Shown piece by piece: positions 32,324 through 41,665 of a DNA stretch of 46,502 nucleotides; position 1 is the first letter of the stretch; every line of letters begins with the position of its first letter. This DNA is from Verrucomicrobiota bacterium (GTDB lineage: Bacteria; Verrucomicrobiota; Verrucomicrobiia; Opitutales; Opitutaceae). A model generated the notes under the pieces. It was not told the DNA's origin. It was given only the letters and a program-made list of their open reading frames with translations, and did not search any database. The DNA is taken from positions 1-46,502 of the forward strand of contig JAUWBD010000010.1 in NCBI GenBank assembly GCA_030605125.1. The letters run 5' to 3'. Made by a program: the position numbers and the translations under genes.

Positions 32324-33116
32324 CGAAGTGCTGGCGCACGGCGCTGGTCTCGGGGGCGTGCGCGGGGAACTTGTGGTCGTCGATGACGCTCACGGGCATG
32401 ACCTGCATGAGCGCGTTGGTGACGAAGCATTCCTGTGCGGCGAACACCTCGTCGAGGGTCAGCGGCTGCTCGTGGGCGCGCTCGGGCCCGATGATCGAGA
32501 GCACGCGGGCGCGGGCCACGCCGGGGAGGATGCCGGCGGAGAGCGGGGGCGTGTAGGCGTGGCCGTCCTTGACGATGAAAAGGCTGCTGGCGGAGCACTC
32601 CAGCACGCGCCCGTCGGGGGTGACGAAGAGCGCGTCGTCGGCTCCGGCAGCCTTGGCCTGCTGGCGGGCGAGAAGGTTCTCCAGGTAGTTGAGGGATTTG
32701 TGGCCGGTGAGGCGGCCCGCGCGCTCGCCCTGGCGGAAGGTCATGAGGCGAAAACCGCGGAGGTAATCGGGCGCGGTGTAGGGCAGGGCGCGGGCGGTGA
32801 TGAGCTCGGCGGTGCGGGTGAGCTCCTTGAAGCGCACGATTTTCACAGCGGCGGCGGGCATGCGCACGGCGGCGAGCAGGCGGGTGATGCGCGCAGCGAG
32901 TTCGTTGGCGGGCGGCGGGGCATCAAGCCCGAGCGCGGCGCAGGAGGCGACGAGGCGCGCGTGGTGCGCGGCGAAAAGCAGCGGCCGGCCCTCGCGGGCG
33001 CGGATGGTTTCAAAGGCGCCTTGGCCGAATTGGAAACCGTCGCAGAGGGCGGAGACCTTGGCTTGGGCGGCGGGGAGGAGCTGGCCGTCGAGGAGGACCT
33101 GGGGGGCGAGGGACAT
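32307..33116 (-). CDS. Class IV PLP aminotransferase, aminodeoxychorismate lyase (PabC)-like
   Basis: A 269-residue fold-type IV PLP enzyme. The ATG at 33116 starts MSLAPQVLLDGQ. Seen: GFQFGQGAFETIRAREG, LVKIVRFKELTR-like strand, the Schiff-base Lys in GHKSLNYLENLLARQQA, DDALFVTPDGRVLECSASSLFIV, LSAGILPGVARARVL and ECFVTNALMQVMPV. The GHKSLNYLE site and the short length fit 4-amino-4-deoxychorismate lyase, which releases p-aminobenzoate for folate, better than branched-chain aminotransferase (about 300+ residues). A pabB gene occurs 3.7 kb downstream in the window, giving support. D-amino-acid aminotransferase remains an alternative. Confidence 0.78.
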   Translation of the reverse strand: MSLAPQVLLDGQLLPAAQAKVSALCDGFQFGQGAFETIRAREGRPLLFAAHHARLVASCAALGLDAPPPANELAARITRLLAAVRMPAAAVKIVRFKELTRTAELITARALPYTAPDYLRGFRLMTFRQGERAGRLTGHKSLNYLENLLARQQAKAAGADDALFVTPDGRVLECSASSLFIVKDGHAYTPPLSAGILPGVARARVLSIIGPERAHEQPLTLDEVFAAQECFVTNALMQVMPVSVIDDHKFPAHAPETSAVRQHFVTAPE

Positions 33117-33190
33117 GAAGGGAGGCTTTTGCCCGCGAAGGATGAGTAAGGACACGGAAAAAGCGGCCGTGGATCGCGGCGCGCGCGCGA

Positions 33191-34582
33191 CTAGGCGTCG
33201 GACGCGGCGCGGCGGGTTTTCAGGCCGAGGGCTTTTAACTTGTAGGCGAGGGCGCGGGGGCTGAGGCCGAGGAGGCGCGCGGCCTCGGCGCGGTGGGGCG
33301 TGACGCGTTTCAGCGTGGCCTCGATGAGGCGGGCCTCGACCTGCGCGATGGTTTCGCCGGCCGCGACCGTTATCAGGGGAGCGGCGCCGTGCGCGGGGAG
33401 CATGGACACGGGAGGCGGTGGGGCGTGTTCGGCGCCGAGGGTGCTTTCGCGCACGGTGACGACGAGGCGCTCCATGAGGTTGCGCAGTTGGCGGACGTTG
33501 CCCGGCCAGGGGTGCCGCACGAGCGCGGCGAGAAAATCCGGGTGCAGGCGCTTCTTGCGGCGGCGGTGCCGGGCGGAGAAGTGGGCGTTGAAGGTTTCGG
33601 CGAGCGCGGGGATGTCCTCGGGGCGTTCGCGCAGGGCGGGGACGCGAAACTCGACGATGTTCAGCCGATAGAGCAGGTCGTCGCGGAAGCGCCCGGCGTT
33701 GGCGAAGGCGGCGAGGTCGCGGTGGGTGGCCGCGACGATGCGCACGTCGGCGCGTTGGGGGCGGGTGCCGCCGACGGGGAGGTAGAGCCCGTCCTCGAGC
33801 ACGCGGAGGAGGTCGCCCTGGCCCTTGGGGCTGAGGTCGCCGATCTCGTCGAGGAAAAGCGTGCCGCCGGCCGCGCTCTTGAAGGCGCCGGGGCGGTCGG
33901 CGAGGGCGCCGGTGAAGGCTCCGCGCACGTGGCCGAAGAGCTCGGATTCGAGGAGGGTGTCGGTGAGGCCGGCGCAGTTGAGCGCGACGAAGGGGCCGCG
34001 ACGGCGCGGGCCGCGTTCGTGCAGGGCGCGGGCGACGAGTTCCTTGCCGGTGCCGCTCTCGCCCTGGATGAGGACGGGCACGTCGGTGGGGGCGACGCGG
34101 GCGAGGGTGTCGCCGATGGCGCGCATGGCGGCGCTGGTGCCGGCGAAGACGTCGGCGGAGGAGGGCCGGCGCAGGCTGGCGCGCAGGCCGGGGTCCTCGG
34201 CGACCAGGGCCTGGCGTTCGAGGGCGCGGCGCACGGCCTCGTGGAGGAGGGCGGGGTCCACGGGCTTGGCGAGGTAGTCGCAGGCGCCCAGGCGGAGGGC
34301 GTTGACGGCGTCCTCGATGCCGCCGCCGCGCCCGCAGAGGATGAACTCGGTGTCGGGCGAGAGGGCGCGGATGCGGGCCATGAAGGCGAGGGCGTCCACC
34401 TGGCCGACTTCGTAGGCCTTGATGACGAGGTTGACCGGGCCGTTCTTCAGGTAGTCCTCGACCTGCGCCTCGGAGCCGGCGGGGAGGACGCGGTAGCCGG
34501 CGTCCTCCAGCACGCCGCACAGCCGCGCGAGGTCCGCGGGGCGCCGGTCGAGCACGACCAGCGTGATGGCGGAGGGATTCAT
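33191..34582 (-). CDS. NtrC-family sigma-54 activator with a pseudo-receiver domain
   Basis: A 463-residue protein from the ATG at 34582 (an in-frame ATG at 34603 adds seven residues). N-terminal receiver-like domain (1-120), AAA+ domain (about 145-370) and a C-terminal Fis-type helix-turn-helix (RAEAARLLGLSPRALAYKLKALGL). The AAA+ part is complete: Walker A GESGTGKEL, the sigma-54 contact loop FGHVRGAFTGA, Walker B GTLFLDEIGD, and RFRDDLLYRLNI with HPWPGNVRQLRNL. In the receiver, the phosphate-accepting Asp is Lys55 (NLVIKAYEVG) and the acidic pair is reduced to LDRRPAD, while the YLAKPVD Lys remains. It therefore cannot be switched by normal phosphorylation. The Fis end binds enhancers; targets are unknown. 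Confidence 0.88.
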   Translation of the reverse strand: MNPSAITLVVLDRRPADLARLCGVLEDAGYRVLPAGSEAQVEDYLKNGPVNLVIKAYEVGQVDALAFMARIRALSPDTEFILCGRGGGIEDAVNALRLGACDYLAKPVDPALLHEAVRRALERQALVAEDPGLRASLRRPSSADVFAGTSAAMRAIGDTLARVAPTDVPVLIQGESGTGKELVARALHERGPRRRGPFVALNCAGLTDTLLESELFGHVRGAFTGALADRPGAFKSAAGGTLFLDEIGDLSPKGQGDLLRVLEDGLYLPVGGTRPQRADVRIVAATHRDLAAFANAGRFRDDLLYRLNIVEFRVPALRERPEDIPALAETFNAHFSARHRRRKKRLHPDFLAALVRHPWPGNVRQLRNLMERLVVTVRESTLGAEHAPPPPVSMLPAHGAAPLITVAAGETIAQVEARLIEATLKRVTPHRAEAARLLGLSPRALAYKLKALGLKTRRAASDA

Positions 34583-34595
34583 GGTGGCCGAAGTG

Positions 34596-34636
34596 TGCTG
34601 CATTTAATGCGGCTAAAAAATGCAGAAATTGCAGCA
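34596..34636. repeat. Nested inverted repeats in the divergent region of the sigma-54 activator
   Basis: Outer arms TGCTGCA (34596-34602) and TGCAGCA (34630-34636); inner arms CTGCATTT (34598-34605) and AAATGCAG (34618-34625), plus a small palindrome GCATTTAATGC. It spans the upstream ATG of the activator. It could be an operator or RNA hairpin in the leader. Confidence 0.45.
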
Positions 34637-34722
34637 ACAGACAAGCAGGCGTAACGAGAGCGCCTTGATGTTTCGCTTTATCCATCCGATTCGCAGCCGC
34701 TTGCGTGTCGGGTCCGGGAGTT

Positions 34723-34737
34723 GGCGCGACGATTGCG
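34723..34737 (+). promoter_or_regulatory. Sigma-54 -24/-12-like sequence (doubtful)
   Basis: TTGGCGCGACGATTGCGA (34721-34738) has GG and GC separated by exactly 10 nt and close to TGGC-N8-TTGC. It is divergent from the sigma-54 activator. A start site about 12 nt past the GC would fall after the strong Shine-Dalgarno site (34738-34745), so the match may be chance. Confidence 0.25.
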
Positions 34738-34753
34738 AAGGAGGGTGTTCTTT

Positions 34754-35128
34754 ATGCAATCCATCGAAGGCATGCAGGACTTGTATTCTCTCAACTGGCT
34801 GGGCCGTTTCGCGGCGAGCCTGCCGGCGGGGAAAGCGAGGCAGAAGGCGGTTTTGGCGGAGATCGCGGCGCTGCGGGAGCGGCTGCCGGTGTCGTTGCTC
34901 GCGTTTCACGACCGGCAGGCGAAGCAGAAGAAGCCGAGCGTGGTGCGCTCGAACGGGACCTCTTGCGGCGGGTGTCATCTGCGCCTGCCGATGGGCCTGA
35001 CCCACGAGCTGCGGATGCCGGGGCGTTTCGTGTTCTGCCCCCACTGTAGTGTCTTTAACACTACCGATGCCTCGCGGGCGCAGGAGGCCGAGTCGGAGAA
35101 GACCTTGAAGGTGTCGTTGCCCGAGTAA
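34754..35128 (+). CDS. Small C4 zinc-ribbon protein
   Basis: A 124-residue protein. The ATG at 34754 follows a strong Shine-Dalgarno sequence AAGGAGGG (34738-34745, 8 nt spacing), which decides the start. The first ~70 residues are helical and basic (KARQKAVLAEIAALRERLPVSL, then a Lys/Gln-rich turn KQKKP). A C-terminal ribbon has two CxxC knuckles, SCGGCHLRLP and FCPHCSVF, about 30 residues apart. The layout of a helical segment followed by GGCHLRLP and a distal CPHC recalls the C4-type zinc-ribbon (DUF164/CT398-like) proteins, though this is much shorter than their usual ~240 residues. It probably binds zinc and a nucleic acid or protein; no enzyme motif. Followed after 20 nt by another gene with its own SD; likely an operon. 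Confidence 0.65.
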   Translation: MQSIEGMQDLYSLNWLGRFAASLPAGKARQKAVLAEIAALRERLPVSLLAFHDRQAKQKKPSVVRSNGTSCGGCHLRLPMGLTHELRMPGRFVFCPHCSVFNTTDASRAQEAESEKTLKVSLPE

Positions 35129-35148
35129 GGAAAAAAGGAGACGCGACC

Positions 35149-35712
35149 ATGAGTTTTTCGAAAGTGAGCCCAAAATTTCTGTATCGGGCGCTGGAGCTGA
35201 TCGGCCGCAAGGCGCAAGCGGCGGACCTTCGGGTCGAGGTGGCGGTCTGCCAGCGGGCGTGTTTCGTCACGGCGTTCTTGAAGCACGGGCGGCCGAGGGC
35301 CTTCGCGGTGCCAAACGGGCGGGCTCGCGCGCTGGTGGAGGAGGCGGGCGAGGAGCTGCGTTTCGCCGCGGGTTGGCTGGACGCGGATCTGGCCCCGTGG
35401 CTGACCGCGGAGGCGGCGAGCGGGCGACTGGTGATGGAGGCGCGGTCAACGGGCGTGATGCTCTCGGTTAACGAGGGCGCACGTATCCTGGCGCACAAGC
35501 TGGCCGTCCTGGGGCAGGCGTCCGGGGCGGAGGATAGCGACGCGGCGGACGCGAAGCGCCTGTTGCGCGGCATGCGGGGGCTGAACGAGGAGCAGGTGGA
35601 GGCCTTGTATCGCAGGCATTGCCCGGAGGTGGAGTGGAGCGCGGCGGCGCGACGGCTGGTCGCGGCGTCGGTGGGCGGCGTGGTCGCGGTGCGGGAGGCG
35701 GCGGAGCGGTGA
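35149..35712 (+). CDS. Protein of unknown function, possibly nucleotidyltransferase-like
   Basis: A 187-residue cytoplasmic protein, start supported by AAAAGGAGA 10 nt upstream. I do not recognise it firmly. The middle contains ARILAHKLAVLGQASGAEDSDAADAKRLL, then GLNEEQVEALYRRHCPE. The Lys-x3-Leu followed by an Asp-x2-Asp-x3-Leu helix resembles the C-terminal part of DUF6036/AbiEii-type nucleotidyltransferases, where a Lys helix precedes a D-x-x-D site. The N-terminal part lacks the GSD nucleotide-binding signature, so a catalytic role is unproven. It follows the zinc-ribbon gene closely and is probably cotranscribed. Confidence 0.55.
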   Translation: MSFSKVSPKFLYRALELIGRKAQAADLRVEVAVCQRACFVTAFLKHGRPRAFAVPNGRARALVEEAGEELRFAAGWLDADLAPWLTAEAASGRLVMEARSTGVMLSVNEGARILAHKLAVLGQASGAEDSDAADAKRLLRGMRGLNEEQVEALYRRHCPEVEWSAAARRLVAASVGGVVAVREAAER

Positions 35713-36043
35713 GCGGAGGGCGGCCACGGAATTGGCGCGCGCGGCGGAGCCCGGTCGCGCGGCGGGGGCCCGCGCGGGCGAGGCCGGAGGCGCGTGGAAA
35801 TGACTGATCGTTGGCAGGCGGAGCAGTGGACCCCGGGCTGGCCCTGCGGGGACGATTGCCGGTGGGCTCGTCCGCGGCTCGTCGCGGGATGGCAGTGGTG
35901 CGAGGCGCCGGGCCAGGGGGAGCGCCTCCGGCGCGAGGGATCGCATTGCGCGCGGTTTGAGGCGAGGGGCGCGGAGCCCGAGATACCGCCGACAAATCCG
36001 GGCGACCGGGAGCCGGGGCGCTCGACAACCTGATTTTCGCACC
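35713..36043. other. 331-nt gap with no supported gene
   Basis: Very GC-rich sequence with possible short frames on both strands (for example 35797-36033 plus) but without conserved protein features or a usable ribosome site; the minus-strand frame through this region is Arg/Pro-rich. No hairpin terminator or tRNA seen. Confidence 0.4.
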
Positions 36044-36799
36044 ATGCCTTACTCGCATCCTCAACCGATCAATCGAGCGCGGGCTCTCCATGAAGTGAGG
36101 CACCTGTTGCCGGGCGCGCTGGCGTTCGCGGGGCTGGGAGGCTACGTGAACGCGGTGTCGTTGGGGTTTTTCAGGACGCCGGTGAGCCACATGACGGGCG
36201 CGATCTCGCACCTCGGGGTGAACCTGGCGGAGGCGCGTGGCAGGGATTCGCTGTCGTCGTTTGGCATCGTGCTGGGGTTCATGAGCGGGGCGGTGGTGGC
36301 GGGCGTCGCGATCGGCTCGAAGCGACTGATGCCGGGGCGGCGCTACGGGGTGGCCTTGGCGGGCGAGGGCGCGCTGCTTGCGGCGGCGACCTGGCTGCTG
36401 TTGACGGGGCATCGCATGGGACTGCCCTTGGTGGCGATGGCGTGCGGGCTGCAAAACGCGATGACGAGCAGCTATTGCGGGTTGTTGATCCGCACCACGC
36501 ACATCACGGGCACGATGACGGACATCGGGGTGATGATCGGGCACTGGATCAGGCACCGGGAGGTCACGCGCTGGAAGCTGGGTTTTCTGGCCGCGGTGGC
36601 CGGGGCGTTTGGCGTCGGCGGGTGGCTGGGCGCATGGATGGATCTGCGCTTCGGGCCGATCTGCCTGTCGGCGGCGGCGCTGGGATGCATGGGCGCGGGC
36701 GCGGGCCTGTGGTTTTCAATCGAAAAGGGGTGGCTGCGGCGCGAGGCGCAACGGGTGGCGGAGCAGCGGCCGAAGACCGCGAGTTTCCCGAATCTGTAG
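36044..36799 (+). CDS. DUF1275 (YoaK-like) membrane protein
   Basis: A 251-residue polytopic membrane protein; the ATG at 36044 (MPYSHPQ) is favoured because the sequence before it is Arg-rich and unfolded-looking. Diagnostic stretches: LAFAGLGGYVNAVSLGFF, VSHMTGAISHLGVNLAE, LGFMSGAVVAGVAI, ACGLQNAMTSSYCGLLIRTTHITGTMTDIGVMIG. The combination of HMTG near the N-terminus and AMTS...THITGT later is the fingerprint of the DUF1275 family, transporters of unknown substrate. About six hydrophobic segments. No clear operon partners. Confidence 0.88.
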   Translation: MPYSHPQPINRARALHEVRHLLPGALAFAGLGGYVNAVSLGFFRTPVSHMTGAISHLGVNLAEARGRDSLSSFGIVLGFMSGAVVAGVAIGSKRLMPGRRYGVALAGEGALLAAATWLLLTGHRMGLPLVAMACGLQNAMTSSYCGLLIRTTHITGTMTDIGVMIGHWIRHREVTRWKLGFLAAVAGAFGVGGWLGAWMDLRFGPICLSAAALGCMGAGAGLWFSIEKGWLRREAQRVAEQRPKTASFPNL

Positions 36800-36838
36800 G
36801 GGAACCGCCGATACGTTCGACGGCGGGGCGCGGGGGAA

Positions 36839-38179
36839 TCACTCCGCCGTCAGCGCCCGATGCATGGCGCGGCCTTTGTGGAGCGTCTCCTCGTATTCGG
36901 CGTCGGCGTCGCTGTCCCAGGTGATGCCGCCGCCGACGTGGTAGGCGGCGAGACCGCCGGCGCAGGTGATGGTGCGGATGGCGATGGCGAGGTCGGCGTC
37001 GCCATCGTAGCCGAGGTAGCCGAGCGCGCCGGTGTAGGCATGGCGCGGCACGGGCTCGAGTTCCGCGATGATCTGCATGGCGCGGATCTTCGGCGCGCCG
37101 GTGATGCTGCCGCCGGGGTGCAGGGCGCGGAGGGCGTCGAAGCGGTCGAGCCCGGGAGCGAGCTCGGCCGACACGGTGGCGACGAGGTGGTGCACGGTGG
37201 CGTAGGTCTCGAGGTCGTGGCGGGCCTCCACGCGCACGGTGCCGGGCGCGGCCACGCGGCCGAGGTCGTTGCGCGCGAGGTCCACGATCATGAGCAGCTC
37301 GGCGTGGTCCTTGGCGCTGGCGAGGAGGCGGGCGCGTTGGGCGGCGTCGGCGGCGGGGTCGGCCAGGCGGGCGATGGTGCCTTTGATCGGGCGGGTCTCG
37401 AGGCGGCGACCCTGCACGCGCAGCAGGCGCTCGGGCGTGCTGGAGACGATCTGGTGGTCGCCGAGATCAAGGTAGGCCGCGTGGGGCGCGGGGCTGAGCG
37501 AGCGGAGCCGGGCGTGGAGCGCGGCGGCGGAGCCGGAGAAGGGCGCGGTGAAGCGCTGGGTGAAGTTGACCTGATAGACGTCGCCGGCGGCGATGTAGTC
37601 GCGGATGCGCCCGACGGCGGAGGCGTGGGCGGCGCGGTCCAAATCGGGGCGCAGGGAGCCCACATTGTAACCCAATGGGTGACACTTTGCCGAGGGTGGG
37701 GGAGGGGATGCGATGATCGCGCGGAGGCGGGCGAGTCCGGCGGCATCGGCGGCGACCAGGGTGGCGCGGCCGGTCTGGTGGTCGAAGACCAGCGCCTCGG
37801 CGTAGATGCCGAAGGCGAGCGGGGGCAGGGCGGGGGCGGCGTCGGGGTTTTGTGAATACACGCGGTCGCGGGCCGCGCCGGCCTCGTAGCCGAGCCAGCC
37901 GATGGCGCCGCCGACGAAGGGCAGCCCGGGGACGGGCGCGCAGGCGCGGGCGGCGAGGTGATCGCGGAGAAAACCGAGCGCCTCGGCGGCGCCGGAGGGG
38001 GCGTGGACGACGAGCCCGGGCTCGCAGGCGAGGATGCTGAAACGGGCGCGGGGGCCGGGGAGGGCGGTGTCGAGAAAAGCGCAGCCGGGGCGGGCGGCGA
38101 AGCGAGGCCAGAGCAGCGCGAGGTCGAGCGCGGACGAGGCGGGCAGGGGCTCGACGAGGGGAGGCGGGCGCATGGACAC
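36839..38179 (-). CDS. pabB: Aminodeoxychorismate synthase component I
   Basis: A 446-residue chorismate-binding enzyme. The start is GTG at 38179 or the ATG two codons in, a few nt after the apaG stop (translational coupling likely). With glutamine amidotransferase (PabA) it makes 4-amino-4-deoxychorismate for p-aminobenzoate and folate. PIKGT at 264-268 has Lys at the position that is Ala (PIAGT) in anthranilate synthase, which identifies PabB. Other blocks: GDVYQVNFTQRF, SSTPERLLRV, AELLMIVDLARNDLGRV, HPGGSITGAPKIRAM, GALGYLGYDGDADLAIAIRT and HVGGGITWDSDADAEYEETL. Residues about 163-172 (SAKCHPLGYN) are encoded by a palindromic insert in a variable loop. No pabA is seen here. Confidence 0.93.
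   Translation of the reverse strand: MSMRPPPLVEPLPASSALDLALLWPRFAARPGCAFLDTALPGPRARFSILACEPGLVVHAPSGAAEALGFLRDHLAARACAPVPGLPFVGGAIGWLGYEAGAARDRVYSQNPDAAPALPPLAFGIYAEALVFDHQTGRATLVAADAAGLARLRAIIASPPPPSAKCHPLGYNVGSLRPDLDRAAHASAVGRIRDYIAAGDVYQVNFTQRFTAPFSGSAAALHARLRSLSPAPHAAYLDLGDHQIVSSTPERLLRVQGRRLETRPIKGTIARLADPAADAAQRARLLASAKDHAELLMIVDLARNDLGRVAAPGTVRVEARHDLETYATVHHLVATVSAELAPGLDRFDALRALHPGGSITGAPKIRAMQIIAELEPVPRHAYTGALGYLGYDGDADLAIAIRTITCAGGLAAYHVGGGITWDSDADAEYEETLHKGRAMHRALTAE
37666..37684. repeat. Palindromic in-frame insert in pabB
   Basis: TGTAACCCAATGGGTGACA is a 19-bp palindrome with 9-bp arms and one mismatch, in an A/T-rich patch unlike surrounding pabB sequence. On the coding strand it adds KCHPLGYNV in a loop. 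Confidence 0.55.
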
Positions 38180-38182
38180 GCC

Positions 38183-38575
38183 TCAGGCGGACGCGTTTTC
38201 CGGGATGTGCATCTCGAAGGGCGCGAGCAGCACGTGGATCGGCCGCCCGAGCTCGTCCACGCCGTGGAAGCTGCCCTGCGCGAGGCAATCCGAGCCCGCC
38301 ACGTGGTAGCTGTTGTAGGAAAAGCTTTCGCCCGGCTCGAGGCGCGGCGTCTCGCCGACGATCTTGTCGCCCTCGATGATCTGCCGGGAGCCGTCGGCCT
38401 GGGTGAGCACCCATTTGCGGCCGAGGAGGGTGACGGTGTGCTCGGAGGCGTTGTGGATCGTGATGAAATAGACGAACGCGTGCGGCTTGTCCGGGGGCAG
38501 GCACTTCCCGCCATGGTGATACACCAGTTTGTCGAGGCGGGCGGAGAGACCGGAGAGTGCGAGCGAGGCGGACAT
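38183..38575 (-). CDS. apaG: ApaG family protein
   Basis: A 130-residue single-domain protein of the ApaG family, an immunoglobulin-like fold linked genetically to Co2+/Mg2+ homeostasis and AppppA metabolism, with biochemical role unresolved. Diagnostic: FVYFITIHNASEHTVTLLGRKWV, DGSRQIIEGDKIVGETPRLEPGESFSYNSYH and GSFHGV; also KCLPPDKPHAF, with a Cys in an otherwise polar loop. Length fits the family (125-130). The ATG at 38575 is followed by a short basic lead. It is the first gene of a two-gene unit with pabB and starts divergently 133 nt from purH. Confidence 0.94.
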   Translation of the reverse strand: MSASLALSGLSARLDKLVYHHGGKCLPPDKPHAFVYFITIHNASEHTVTLLGRKWVLTQADGSRQIIEGDKIVGETPRLEPGESFSYNSYHVAGSDCLAQGSFHGVDELGRPIHVLLAPFEMHIPENASA

Positions 38576-38708
38576 GGCGGACGGGCGAACCGGTTAAACG
38601 AAGGCGCGCGGGCCCGCTTGGCAAGCGGTCGCTCAAGTCGAAATTCGCGCAGGGAAAAGCGGCTTGCGCGAGCCTGAGCCGGGCCGCACACCTCTCGATT
38701 TTCCTATT

Positions 38709-40256
38709 ATGCAAAAGCTGGCCCTGCTCTCGGTGAGTGACAAACGCGGCTTGGTGGAGTTCGCCACCGCCCTCGTCAAAACGCACGGTTTCACCCTGCT
38801 CTCGACCGGCGGCACCGCGAAGCTGCTCGCCGAAAAGGGCCTGCCCGTCACCGAAGTCAGCCAGCACACCGGCTTCCCCGAGATGATGGAGGGGCGCGTG
38901 AAGACCCTGCACCCGAAGATCCACGGCGGCCTGCTTTGCCGTCGCGACAAGGCCGACCACCTCGCCGCCGCCAAGGAGCACGGCATCGGCCTCATCGACC
39001 TCGTGGTCGTGAACCTCTATCCCTTCGAGCAGACGGTCGCGAAGAAGGACGTGCACTTCGAGGAGGCGATCGAGAACATCGACATCGGCGGCCCCTCCAT
39101 GCTGCGCAGCGCGGCCAAGAACCACGACGCCGTCGCCGTCGTCTGCGACCCCGACGACTACAACGACGTGCTCGCCGCCTACGCCGAGCCGGCCAAGCTG
39201 CCCGCCCTGCGCCGCAAGCTCGCGCTGAAGGTTTTCCAACGCACCGCCAGCTACGACGCCGCCATCGCGCGCTACCTCGAGACGCAGGCCGAGGAGCCCG
39301 ATCTCGAATCGCTCAGCGGCTACCCGAAGCAGTTTTCCCTCTCGCTGCCCAAGGCGCAGAGCCTGCGCTACGGCGAAAACCCGCACCAGAAGGCCGCGCT
39401 CTACGGCTCGTTCCACGACCATTTCGCGCAGCTCCAGGGCAAGGAGCTCTCGTATAACAACATTCTCGATATCACCTCCGCCACCTACCTGATCGGCGAG
39501 TTCGAGAAGCCCACGGTCTGCATCCTCAAGCACACCAACCCCTGCGGCGTCGCCTCGGCCGACACGCTAGAGGAGGCTTGGGAAAAGGCTTTCGCCACCG
39601 ATCGGCAGGCGCCCTTCGGCGGTATCATCATCGTCAACCGCACCCTCGAGGCCGGTCTCGCCAAGACCATCGCCGAGATCTTCACCGAGGTGATCATTGC
39701 GCCGCGTTTCAGCGACGAGGCCTTGGCGATTTTTGGCAAAAAGAAGAACCTCCGCCTCATGATCGCCAAGGAGGGCGTCGGCGCGGACTCGCTGCTCGAC
39801 GTGCGCTCCGTGGTGGGCGGCCTGCTCGTGCAGGATCGCAACAAGATCCTCGGCAACCAGGCCGAGTTCAAGGTGGTGACCAAGCGCCAGCCCACGGCCG
39901 AGGAGTGGGCGACCATGATGTTCGGCTGGCGCGTCTGCAAACACGTCAAGTCCAACGCGATCGTCTATTGCCGCGGCGAGCAGACGCTCGGTGTCGGCGC
40001 CGGCCAGATGGCGCGCGTCGATAGCTCGCGCATCGCGGTCTGGAAGGCCGGCGAGGCCAAGCTCGACCTGCGCGGCTCCGTGGTGGTCTCCGAGGCGCTG
40101 TTCCCCTTTGCCGACGGCCTGATCGCCGCGGCCGACGCGGGCGCCACCGCCGCCATCCAGCCCGGCGGCTCGGTGCGCGACGACGAGGTCATCGCCGCCG
40201 CCGACGCGCGCGGCATGGCGATGGTCTTCACCGGCATCCGCCACTTTAAGCACTAA
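38709..40256 (+). CDS. purH: Bifunctional AICAR formyltransferase/IMP cyclohydrolase
   Basis: A 515-residue enzyme that catalyses the last two steps of purine synthesis: formyl transfer to AICAR, then cyclisation to IMP. The ATG at 38709 follows an AT-rich TTCCTATT stretch. N-terminal MGS-like domain: [64 protein letters not shown] and [18 protein letters not shown]-terminal transformylase: [54 protein letters not shown] and, at the end, [14 protein letters not shown] and [14 protein letters not shown]. Length is standard (about 515-530). A repeat-rich spacer follows before trpB. Confidence 0.97.
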   Translation: MQKLALLSVSDKRGLVEFATALVKTHGFTLLSTGGTAKLLAEKGLPVTEVSQHTGFPEMMEGRVKTLHPKIHGGLLCRRDKADHLAAAKEHGIGLIDLVVVNLYPFEQTVAKKDVHFEEAIENIDIGGPSMLRSAAKNHDAVAVVCDPDDYNDVLAAYAEPAKLPALRRKLALKVFQRTASYDAAIARYLETQAEEPDLESLSGYPKQFSLSLPKAQSLRYGENPHQKAALYGSFHDHFAQLQGKELSYNNILDITSATYLIGEFEKPTVCILKHTNPCGVASADTLEEAWEKAFATDRQAPFGGIIIVNRTLEAGLAKTIAEIFTEVIIAPRFSDEALAIFGKKKNLRLMIAKEGVGADSLLDVRSVVGGLLVQDRNKILGNQAEFKVVTKRQPTAEEWATMMFGWRVCKHVKSNAIVYCRGEQTLGVGAGQMARVDSSRIAVWKAGEAKLDLRGSVVVSEALFPFADGLIAAADAGATAAIQPGGSVRDDEVIAAADARGMAMVFTGIRHFKH

Positions 40257-40261
40257 GACGT

Positions 40262-40319
40262 TTTGGAGGGGCGGCGTCCTCGCCGCCCGCGCGGACGCCG
40301 GGGACGGCGTCCCTCCAAA
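40262..40319. repeat. REP-like palindromic element between purH and trpB
   Basis: Bounded by TTTGGAGGG (40262-40270) and its complement CCCTCCAAA (40311-40319). Inside are two GC-rich inner hairpins (GGCG/CGCC units around 40271-40290 and GGACGCC/GGCGTCC around 40293-40311). It begins just after the purH stop, so it may act in mRNA termination or stability, or be a dispersed repeat. Confidence 0.7.
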
Positions 40320-40402
40320 CAAGCACCCTCTCCAAAACCCGTTTGCCAGCGACCGGGAGCCGGCCGACGGTGCCTTTCCTCTTTCGTTTTCCCTCTATTC
40401 CC

Positions 40403-41644
<1,242 letters not shown>

Positions 41645-41665
41645 GGTGCACTCAGAAGAGAGAAC

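Noticed and set aside
35794-36033. Possible 79-codon gene in the gap before the DUF1275 gene
   Set aside because: Trp- and Arg-rich with no known features and a poorly spaced ribosome site; composition fits non-coding GC-rich DNA.
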